A stretch of 12,450 nt of DNA. It comes from Methanospirillum hungatei (GTDB taxonomy: Archaea; Halobacteriota; Methanomicrobia; Methanomicrobiales; Methanospirillaceae). Below the pieces are notes generated by a model that was given only the letters and a program-made list of their open reading frames with translations, had not been told where the DNA came from and searched no databases. Where the stretch lies: positions 1 through 12,450 of the forward strand of contig NZ_JAIWNS010000156.1 of NCBI RefSeq assembly GCF_020216685.1. Direction: 5' to 3'. Position numbers and translations under genes: made by a program. Below are positions 1 to 4,867 of the stretch, piece by piece (the stretch's first letter is position 1; every line of letters starts with the position of its first letter).

Positions 1-112
1 CCTGTTTCTTCTTTTCCTTGGCAGAGTCAGGGATGTAAATGCCTCCCTTGGTCTTCTCTTCCTGCTTATATGGTTTAATCAGGACACGTGGTCCGATTGG
101 TGTAATTGCCAT
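1..112 (-). CDS. groES: GroES / Hsp10 co-chaperonin (partial, N-terminal part)
   Basis: Only the first 37 codons lie in the window; the gene continues past the left edge. GroES forms the heptameric lid of the cytosolic group I chaperonin and works with GroEL to fold proteins using ATP. The visible protein begins [14 protein letters not shown] and carries [15 protein letters not shown], which matches the bacterial GroES pattern (RVLVKP then KTKGGIxxPDSAKEK, the start of the mobile loop) very closely. The ATG at 112-110 is preceded by AGGAG (120-124 on the opposite strand) at normal spacing and by a TATA-like element at 163-174. Group I chaperonins in archaea are known from some methanogens and are generally considered acquired from bacteria. 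A groEL gene would be expected just beyond the edge, but this cannot be seen. The identification is firm; the missing C-terminus cannot be judged. Confidence 0.9.
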   Translation of the reverse strand, partial: MAITPIGPRVLIKPYKQEEKTKGGIYIPDSAKEKKKQ

Positions 113-145
113 ACGCTAACTCCTTTGAAATGCAATGTGCACATA

Positions 146-224
146 ATTGTTGATTAAAAATTCTATATATAATTTTCTAATTCATTCAAGATCATTTCGA
201 TAATATTGATATGATATCAACAAT
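146..224. repeat. Inverted repeats in the groES/regulator intergenic region
   Basis: Two nested symmetries are visible. ATTGTTGAT at 146-154 is an exact inverted copy of ATCAACAAT at 216-224. In addition TTGATAT-G-ATATCAA at 206-220 is a perfect 7-bp palindrome with a 1-nt centre. All share a TTGAT/ATCAA half-site. They flank the groES TATA box and lie just upstream of the divergent winged-helix gene, where a repressor would bind. The operator role is inference; AT-rich sequence raises the chance of fortuitous repeats. Confidence 0.45.
163..174 (-). promoter_or_regulatory. TATA box for groES
   Basis: On the minus strand this reads AATTATATATAG, an archaeal TATA box. Its centre is about 56 nt upstream of the groES ATG, which places transcription start near 142 and leaves a leader of about 30 nt containing the AGGAG Shine-Dalgarno at 120-124. 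Assigned from position and base pattern only. Confidence 0.6.
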
Positions 225-244
225 AACCTGATTGTATCTCATCC

Positions 245-706
245 ATGCATCAGCGGCTTATCCTCCAAAACCTCCCCCGTCCACATAAAAGAGACCTGAT
301 TGAGGAGACCTACTGGCTGTGCGACACGTTGGGTCTGTCATCAGGTCGGGATATTGACAACCTGTCAACGCAGATTATTCTGAAAATACTGGAGAATACA
401 TCTGGTAATGCCGGGATATCCTCAGAGGATCTCGGATCTCTGCTGGAGATATCGCAGGGCAGAGTAAATCATCATTTAAGAAATCTGTCACGGTCAGGGA
501 TGGTCTACCGGGACCGTCGTCTGATTCATCTGCGGGGAAGGAGCCTTCGTGATTCAATACGGGAGATTCGCCGGGATGCAAACCGGATATTTGATGAACT
601 GGAATCGGTAGCAGATGAGATTGACGGAATTATTGGAATGAGCGGGAAATCTGAAGAGAAGTCGCTTGTAATCAGAATGAAATCCGGAATTATGGTTCAA
701 AAATAA
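245..706 (+). CDS. Winged-helix DNA-binding transcriptional regulator
   Basis: A 153-residue cytosolic protein. Residues about 58-98 form a winged helix-turn-helix: ISSEDLGSLLEIS is helix 2, QGRVNHHLRNLSRSG the recognition helix, and MVYRDRRLIHLRG the wing. This layout is that of ArsR/MarR-like archaeal regulators. Residues 100-130 are a charged helix, possibly for dimerisation, and the tail is polar. It is transcribed divergently from groES across 132 bp with inverted repeats, so control of groES and of itself is a reasonable inference, possibly heat-responsive; no sequence feature names the signal. No Shine-Dalgarno precedes the ATG, so a short or absent leader is likely, with a TATA-like stretch at about 199-208. 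It ends 13 nt before the convergent Mut7-C gene. The specific family was not recognised. Confidence 0.75.
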   Translation: MHQRLILQNLPRPHKRDLIEETYWLCDTLGLSSGRDIDNLSTQIILKILENTSGNAGISSEDLGSLLEISQGRVNHHLRNLSRSGMVYRDRRLIHLRGRSLRDSIREIRRDANRIFDELESVADEIDGIIGMSGKSEEKSLVIRMKSGIMVQK

Positions 707-714
707 ATTCTGCG

Positions 715-721
715 TTTTTTT
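715..721 (+). terminator. T-run terminator after the winged-helix gene
   Basis: Seven consecutive T residues follow the stop at 704-706, in the narrow gap to a convergent gene. Oligo-T runs end archaeal transcripts without a hairpin. The run touches the stop codon of the minus-strand gene. Confidence 0.5.
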
Positions 722-1196
722 ATTTATTATTCATCATCTGAAGCAGGTTGTCTCTCATATTTTTTGTATGTGTTCCTTCCCAGTACTGACGGTTACAGAC
801 CAGACAATACACAAGGGGAATATCTTCTGGAACTGGTGTATTGGTTTTTTCAGGGGCCGTTCCCTCCTGTAACAGCGCATTACATCGTGAACACCTGGTC
901 AGTCTAATCTCCGGATGAATCAGGCCTGCCTGAACAAGTTGTCTGATCTGTGCAGCAAGATCTGAGGAAACAAGCCTGATAGCATTTCCTTCTCCCCGTC
1001 GTGCAAGTTCTGCATCCTGCGTCAGAATAATCCTCTTCTCCTCCCCTGCTATCTTGAGGATATCTGTATCTTCACGGGGATTTCCTGGTGGCAGTTCGTG
1101 TGCGCTTCTGCAGTCATATCCCATAAAACGGAGGTATTTACACAATGATCCTGCCATCCGGTCACAAAAAAAGGTATGTTCCTGATCGCCTGTCAT
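720..1196 (-). CDS. Mut7-C RNase domain protein (PIN-like with zinc ribbon)
   Basis: A 158-residue protein of the Mut7-C (DUF82) family, a PIN-like ribonuclease fold named after the C-terminus of animal Mut-7. The N-terminal part has the family opening FFCDRMAGSLCKYLRFMGYD (acidic D12) and the ILTQDAELARR motif (D61), the likely metal-binding acids. The C-terminal part is a zinc ribbon with CSRC (C102, C105) and CLVC (C131, C134), followed by the typical QYWEGTH ending. The start chosen is the ATG at 1196-1194, which overlaps the amrS stop as ATGA; this begins just before the conserved domain. A longer version from 1238 would add 14 residues unlike the family and overlap amrS by 46 nt. Translational coupling with amrS is likely. 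The RNA substrate of these archaeal proteins is unknown to me. Confidence 0.85.
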   Translation of the reverse strand: MTGDQEHTFFCDRMAGSLCKYLRFMGYDCRSAHELPPGNPREDTDILKIAGEEKRIILTQDAELARRGEGNAIRLVSSDLAAQIRQLVQAGLIHPEIRLTRCSRCNALLQEGTAPEKTNTPVPEDIPLVYCLVCNRQYWEGTHTKNMRDNLLQMMNNK

Positions 1197-2200
1197 ATTT
1201 TTGTGATGATGCCGGTCTCTTTTCCACAATGGGCACATGCGCCATGATGCAGGTGTATCGGACCGACTGAATATCCTGACCGGCCGATAAGGAGGTTATT
1301 ACAGTGAGGGCACCATGTCTGTTCATATTCATGACCGGGGACATTGCCAAGGTAGGGATACCGGAGTCCTTTCTCTTTGGCAAGATGGAAGGCACGTTCA
1401 AGGGTTCTGACCGGGGTTGCAGATATCTCCTGCATCTGAAAATCAGGATGAAACCTGGTGAAATGAACCGGAGTATCTGGTCCGAGATTATCAATCACCC
1501 ATGAGACGAGTTTTCCGGTCTCTTCAGGTGAATCATTCAGACCTGGTATCATGAGATGGACGACCTCTACGTGAAGCCCCAGTTCTTTGGCACGGATAGT
1601 AGTATTCAGAACCGGCTCGAGGCGTGCCCGGCAGATTTTATGGTAAAACTCTTCAGTAAAGGCCTTGATATCGACACGCCAGGCATCAAGGTCAGGGGCG
1701 AGATCAGTCAGGGCATCTTCGGTCATGTATCCATTCGTCACATATACGGTTTTCAGACCCTGCTGGTGGGCGAGTCTGGCCATATCCTGAGTATACTCAA
1801 ACCAGATGGTCGGCTCATTATATGTCCATGATATTGATGATGATCCTGACGCAATCGCCCTTTTTACTCCCTCTTCAGGAGAGAGGGTCTTTTGCCTGAT
1901 GCTGTCAAAACTGGCGTGGGAGATATGCCAGTTCTGGCAATGACTGCAGGAGAAGTTGCATCCTACTCCCCCCAGCGAATATGAGAGTGTCCCGGGGAGA
2001 AAATGGTACAGTGGTTTTTTCTCGATGGGATCAACGGCTTCAGATGAAACCCTGCCATAGGTCTCTGCGATAAGCTGGCCACGCAGGGATCTCCTGACAC
2101 CGCATATTCCGGTTTTTGTATCAGCAATCCTGCAATGATGGTTACACAGATTGCAATGCATGATACCCGCATCATCACGGGAATAGTGTCGCGCTTCCAT
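1193..2200 (-). CDS. amrS: AmmeMemoRadiSam system radical SAM enzyme
   Basis: A 335-residue cytosolic radical SAM protein, normal family length. The 4Fe-4S/SAM motif CX3CX2C is CNFSCSHC (C81, C85, C88). The N-terminus has a conserved Cys cluster (C16, C19, C23, C33: CNLCNHHC...GICGVR) and the family stretch DPIEKKPLYHFLPG. The C-terminus is a rubredoxin-like metal site with paired CPHC and CAHC. AmrS proteins are named for genomic association with AMMECR1 and Memo proteins and resemble pyruvate formate-lyase activating enzymes; the reaction they catalyse is not established to my knowledge. Neither partner gene is in this window. The gene is first in a two-gene unit with the Mut7-C gene, joined by an ATGA overlap, and diverges from pyrH. 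A weak AGGGT lies 4 nt upstream of the ATG. Confidence 0.9.
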   Translation of the reverse strand: MEARHYSRDDAGIMHCNLCNHHCRIADTKTGICGVRRSLRGQLIAETYGRVSSEAVDPIEKKPLYHFLPGTLSYSLGGVGCNFSCSHCQNWHISHASFDSIRQKTLSPEEGVKRAIASGSSSISWTYNEPTIWFEYTQDMARLAHQQGLKTVYVTNGYMTEDALTDLAPDLDAWRVDIKAFTEEFYHKICRARLEPVLNTTIRAKELGLHVEVVHLMIPGLNDSPEETGKLVSWVIDNLGPDTPVHFTRFHPDFQMQEISATPVRTLERAFHLAKEKGLRYPYLGNVPGHEYEQTWCPHCNNLLIGRSGYSVGPIHLHHGACAHCGKETGIITKI

Positions 2201-2236
2201 GATTACCCTGTTAAGTATGAGAAAGATGGTGGCTGG

Positions 2237-2245
2237 TTTATAAAT
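2237..2245. promoter_or_regulatory. Palindromic TATA element between amrS and pyrH
   Basis: TTTATAAAT is near-symmetrical and could serve both directions. For pyrH it predicts a start near 2267 and a leader of about 35 nt; for amrS a start near 2215 and a leader of about 15 nt. A second AT-rich candidate for amrS is at 2267-2275. Positional inference only. Confidence 0.5.
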
Positions 2246-2301
2246 GAAGTAATTGTGCTGAATAACCTATATGCTTTCGATCAGGTAACGTATGAGGTTG
2301 A

Positions 2302-3012
2302 ATGCCTACTATCGTGCTCTCACTGGGCGGGTCTATTCTGCTTCCAGATATTGATCGTCCGAATATCAAACCCTATATCTCTGTTTTGACCAGAATTTCT
2401 GCGAACCATCGTCTTTTTGTTGTTGTTGGCGGGGGTGGAACTGCCCGTCAGTATATCACTCTGGCACGATCCTTTAAGGCTGATGAAGCGTTTTCAGATG
2501 AACTTGGAATCATGGTTACCAGGCTCAATGCGACCTTGCTTGTCGGCGCACTCGGGAAGGCTGCCTACCCCTGTGTCGTTACCAGTCATACCGAAGCACT
2601 CTGCGCTGCTGAAACCGGGAAGATTGTCGTGATGGGTGGTATCACACCAGGGCAGACTACAGATGCGGTGGCTGCAGTGCTCGCTGAACGGACCGGGGCA
2701 GATCTCTTCATCAATCTGACTGCGGTTGATGGGATTTATTCAGCCGATCCACGCAAAGATCCTTCAGCAAAACGATTTGAGACGATGACTCCGGCAGAAC
2801 TGCTCGGGGTAGTCATTGGCCAGCAGGCAGTGGCAGGAGTCAATACGGTCATGGATATTGTGGCCGTGAAGATGGTTGAGCGGTGCGGTATCCCCCTCCT
2901 GGTGATGGACGGACGTGATCCGGCTCTTCTTGAATCAACCCTTGAAACGGGTAGATTTGTCGGAACGCTCGTTACCGGGAGTGGGAAAAATCCATTTCCA
3001 CTCAAAAAATAA
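2302..3012 (+). CDS. pyrH: Archaeal UMP kinase
   Basis: A 236-residue amino acid kinase that phosphorylates UMP to UDP with ATP in pyrimidine nucleotide synthesis; it acts in the cytosol, and the family is hexameric. Family motifs are visible: SLGGS (7-11) near the phosphate site, GGGGTAR (43-49), MGGITPGQTTD (111-121) and NLTAVDGIYSADP (138-150), the last closing the nucleotide site. Length and the TPGQTTD segment fit archaeal PyrH rather than isopentenyl phosphate kinase or acetylglutamate kinase. GAGGT at 2294-2298 lies close before the ATG, and a TATA box is at 2237-2245. It is followed 45 nt later by tRNA-Pro. The tail FPLKK after residue 230 is a short extension. An ordinary housekeeping gene. 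Confidence 0.92.
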   Translation: MPTIVLSLGGSILLPDIDRPNIKPYISVLTRISANHRLFVVVGGGGTARQYITLARSFKADEAFSDELGIMVTRLNATLLVGALGKAAYPCVVTSHTEALCAAETGKIVVMGGITPGQTTDAVAAVLAERTGADLFINLTAVDGIYSADPRKDPSAKRFETMTPAELLGVVIGQQAVAGVNTVMDIVAVKMVERCGIPLLVMDGRDPALLESTLETGRFVGTLVTGSGKNPFPLKK

Positions 3013-3022
3013 AAAGGAAGGG

Positions 3023-3029
3023 TATAAAT
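3023..3029 (+). promoter_or_regulatory. TATA box for tRNA-Pro
   Basis: TATAAAT lies 29-35 nt before the mature 5' end of tRNA-Pro, in the 45-nt gap after pyrH. Start of transcription would be near 3052, leaving a short 5' leader for RNase P. It may also drive nth, which starts only 9 nt after the tRNA. Confidence 0.65.
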
Positions 3030-3057
3030 GGTACCGGGTTCAACATATGTCCCGCAC

Positions 3058-3132
3058 GGGGTAATAGGGTAGCCTGGTCCATCCTAGAGCGTTTGGGACG
3101 CTTTGACCGCAGTTCAAATCTGCGTTACCCCA
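3058..3132 (+). tRNA. tRNA-Pro (anticodon UGG)
   Basis: 75 nt, intronless. The acceptor stem GGGGTAA (3058-3064) pairs fully with TTACCCC (3125-3131), with discriminator A at 3132 and no encoded CCA. The anticodon arm is GAGCG / TTTGGGA / CGCTT, giving anticodon TGG at 3094-3096 with G37, typical of proline tRNA. The T arm CGCAG-TTCAAAT-CTGCG is perfect. It reads CCA codons and, by wobble, other CCN codons. Confidence 0.95.
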
Positions 3133-3141
3133 TCTTCTTTT

Positions 3142-3789
3142 ATGACTGATTCAGACCCTGATACGATTCTTTCACGTCTGCGGTCACGATATGATCTCTC
3201 AATCAGCAGGGATGAATTTCTGCATTTCACAAATCCGTATGAAACTCTGATTGCTACCATTCTTTCCGCACAGACAACCGATCGGTGCGTAAACATGGTC
3301 ACCAGGGAACTTTTTAAGAAATATCCGGATATTGCTGCTCTTTCAGAGGCGTCCGTTCAGGATGTGGAGAAGCTGATCCACCCGACCGGATTTTTTCATG
3401 CCAAGGCCAGAAATATCATTGCGGCATCGCAGATGGTCATGAAAGAATTTAATGGCCGGGTGCCTGATGAGATGGATGATCTGGTCCGGTTACCTGGAGT
3501 CGGGAGGAAGACTGCAAATATCGTTCTTGATCATGCATTTTCAAAAACGGTGGGAATCGCTGTTGATACTCATGTAAAAAGGGTGTCCATGCGCCTTGGA
3601 CTTACAGAGGAGCGTGACCCGGATCGGATAGAAATGGATCTGGTACGGTTTTTTCCAAAGGAATTCTGGGCAGAGATTAATGGTCTCTTCATCCTGCATG
3701 GACGACGTGTCTGTACTGCACGAAATCCGGCCTGCGATGTATGTAACCTGGCTGACCTGTGCAGGTATGCATCATCACATGAGGTGTGA
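3142..3789 (+). CDS. nth: Endonuclease III (DNA glycosylase/AP lyase)
   Basis: A 215-residue bifunctional DNA glycosylase that removes oxidised pyrimidines and cleaves the abasic site by beta-elimination in base excision repair. The helix-hairpin-helix LPGVGRKTANIVLDHAF contains the catalytic lysine K123; the catalytic aspartate is D142 in AVDTHVKR. The C-terminal 4Fe-4S loop is exactly C-X6-C-X2-C-X5-C (C191, C198, C201, C207). Length and motifs match E. coli Nth. The ATG at 3142 is chosen because an upstream in-frame start at 3103 would lie inside the tRNA-Pro gene; the MTDSDPDTIL start fits the family. Only 9 nt separate it from the tRNA and no Shine-Dalgarno is visible, so it may be co-transcribed and released by tRNA 3' processing as a nearly leaderless message. 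Confidence 0.93.
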   Translation: MTDSDPDTILSRLRSRYDLSISRDEFLHFTNPYETLIATILSAQTTDRCVNMVTRELFKKYPDIAALSEASVQDVEKLIHPTGFFHAKARNIIAASQMVMKEFNGRVPDEMDDLVRLPGVGRKTANIVLDHAFSKTVGIAVDTHVKRVSMRLGLTEERDPDRIEMDLVRFFPKEFWAEINGLFILHGRRVCTARNPACDVCNLADLCRYASSHEV

Positions 3790-3793
3790 TCTC

Positions 3794-3812
3794 CTGGGAT
3801 GAGTGATCCCAG
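3794..3812 (+). terminator. Hairpin after nth
   Basis: CTGGGAT-GAGTG-ATCCCAG is a perfect 7-bp stem with a 5-nt loop, starting 4 nt after the nth stop, followed by a T-rich stretch (TATTGTTATCCTTTATTTT). This resembles an intrinsic terminator, although T-runs alone often suffice in archaea. Confidence 0.55.
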
Positions 3813-3867
3813 TATTGTTATCCTTTATTTTGAATAACTTCCAAATCTTTGGAGATAATCTTTTCAG

Positions 3868-3875
3868 AAAAAAAA
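3868..3875 (-). terminator. Oligo-T terminator for tRNA-Ala
   Basis: On the minus strand eight consecutive T residues occur 12 nt after the 3' end of tRNA-Ala, the usual archaeal termination signal for short RNA genes. Confidence 0.6.
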
Positions 3876-3887
3876 GCGTAAAACAGA

Positions 3888-3959
3888 TGGACCGAGCGGG
3901 AATTGAACCCGCGGCCTCTACCATGCCAAGGTAGCGATCTCCCACTGATCTACCGGCCC
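3888..3959 (-). tRNA. tRNA-Ala (anticodon GGC)
   Basis: 72 nt, intronless, no encoded CCA. The acceptor stem GGGCCGG pairs with TCGGTCC and has G3:U70, the alanine identity pair, with discriminator A. The anticodon arm CTACC / TTGGCAT / GGTAG gives GGC, reading GCC and GCU. The D stem GATC/GATC and T arm GCGGG-TTCAATT-CCCGC are intact. Confidence 0.95.
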
Positions 3960-3983
3960 GCCTTATTAGGTTGCAACTTCTCA

Positions 3984-3993
3984 CATATATATT
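3984..3993 (-). promoter_or_regulatory. TATA box for tRNA-Ala
   Basis: On the minus strand AATATATATG lies about 25-34 nt before the tRNA-Ala 5' end at 3959, the normal archaeal spacing for a tRNA promoter. Confidence 0.6.
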
Positions 3994-4090
3994 CATCCAT
4001 CTCTCTTGAAAGTCCATTTTGTTACTCTTTCTTTCTGGTCTTCTCCTGAAAGAGTTTTGATTTCTGACAACCAATACATTGACCTCATAT

Positions 4091-4765
4091 ATGCTTGGTA
4101 TTATTGGTGGAACTTCATTACTCGACTATCAGGGCTTAGAATTTACAAAATTTGAACAATATACTCCGTATGGCACTAGTGAATTATTCAAAGGTGATGG
4201 CTTTCTTCTTCTTCTCAGACATCAGAACCGGTGTGCTCCCCATATTATTCCATATCGTTCCCATATCGCTGCGCTCAAACTTGCCGGCGCAGATCGGATC
4301 ATAGCGCTTGGATCAACCGGTTCATTACGGGAAGATATCCCTCCGGGATCCCGGGTTATTCCTGATGATTTCATCTGCCTGACTCCGGTTCCGACCATAA
4401 TGAATCACTCAATCGACCATGTTAATCCTGAATTTGATGCAGATCTTCGGACTCTTCTGATGGAACTCTCTCCTGATGCACTCCGGAAGGGGACCTATAT
4501 TCAGACCCGTGGGCCAAGGCTTGAGAGTAAAGCTGAGATCTCATGGATGAAGAGGTTCGCAGATATTGTTGGTATGACCATCGGAAGTGAACTGACCGTT
4601 GCTGCAGAACTGGGACTTCCTTTTGCAGCCATTTGCACTGTTGACAATTATGCCAATGGAGTGTGCGATGCTCAAATCACCTATGAATCCATCATCAGAA
4701 CCGTCAGGGAAAACCAGGAGAAAGCGCTTGATCTCCTCGGACGGATTATCAATTTGGTCGGATAA
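4091..4765 (+). CDS. MTAP/PNP-family nucleoside phosphorylase (probably methylthioadenosine or methylthioinosine phosphorylase)
   Basis: A 224-residue protein of the type II purine nucleoside phosphorylase / MTA phosphorylase family, which splits a purine nucleoside with phosphate to give base plus (methylthio)ribose-1-phosphate in salvage. Visible motifs are IIGGTSLL (4-11, phosphate loop), RH at 43-44, GSTGSLRED (74-82), TRGPRLES (139-146) and MTIGSELTVAAELGLP (162-177), the nucleoside-binding loop. Where human MTAP has two aspartates in TDYD, this protein has VDNYANG, so substrate choice is uncertain. In Methanocaldococcus the homologue is reported to prefer methylthioinosine, formed after deamination. 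The start is placed at ATG 4091, just before the IIGGT core; a TTG at 4079 would add only four residues and no Shine-Dalgarno supports either clearly. The protein is slightly shorter than typical MTAPs (about 250-280 residues). Confidence 0.82.
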   Translation: MLGIIGGTSLLDYQGLEFTKFEQYTPYGTSELFKGDGFLLLLRHQNRCAPHIIPYRSHIAALKLAGADRIIALGSTGSLREDIPPGSRVIPDDFICLTPVPTIMNHSIDHVNPEFDADLRTLLMELSPDALRKGTYIQTRGPRLESKAEISWMKRFADIVGMTIGSELTVAAELGLPFAAICTVDNYANGVCDAQITYESIIRTVRENQEKALDLLGRIINLVG

Positions 4766-4810
4766 TATCTCACCTTCCATGTATCTGAACATCCCTTACT
4801 GAGCAGATGG

Positions 4811-4817
4811 TTTTAAT
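4811..4817 (+). promoter_or_regulatory. Possible TATA box for the sensor kinase
   Basis: TTTTAAT follows a GATGG stretch and predicts transcription start near 4838, about 30 nt before the proposed CTG start and upstream of the AGGTGAT Shine-Dalgarno. Weak evidence from position alone. Confidence 0.35.
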
Positions 4818-4855
4818 CATTTAGCAGAGTATCTAATGTTGTCCATCGTACCTTC

Positions 4856-4862
4856 AGGTGAT
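4856..4862 (+). promoter_or_regulatory. Strong Shine-Dalgarno that points to a CTG start
   Basis: AGGTGAT is complementary to the anti-Shine-Dalgarno end of archaeal 16S rRNA. It lies 5 nt before CTG at 4868, which is in frame with the receiver domain. No ATG, GTG or TTG exists in that frame between the TGA stop at 4859-4861 and the GTG at 4976. This site therefore decides the start of the kinase. Confidence 0.6.
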
Positions 4863-4867
4863 TTGAT

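Noticed and set aside
1197..1238. Longer N-terminus for the Mut7-C protein
   Set aside because: The extra residues are antisense-like basic and His-rich sequence, overlap amrS by 46 nt, and the ATGA start at 1196 is directly before the conserved domain.
3103..3141. Upstream start for nth inside tRNA-Pro
   Set aside because: The 13 extra codons are tRNA sequence; ATG 3142 gives the family-typical N-terminus.
3775..4074. 99-codon minus-strand ORF covering tRNA-Ala
   Set aside because: It is translated tRNA and promoter sequence with no protein-like features.
4079..4090. TTG start for the nucleoside phosphorylase
   Set aside because: It adds only four non-conserved residues; ATG 4091 begins the conserved phosphate-loop strand. 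No Shine-Dalgarno distinguishes them, so it is not excluded.
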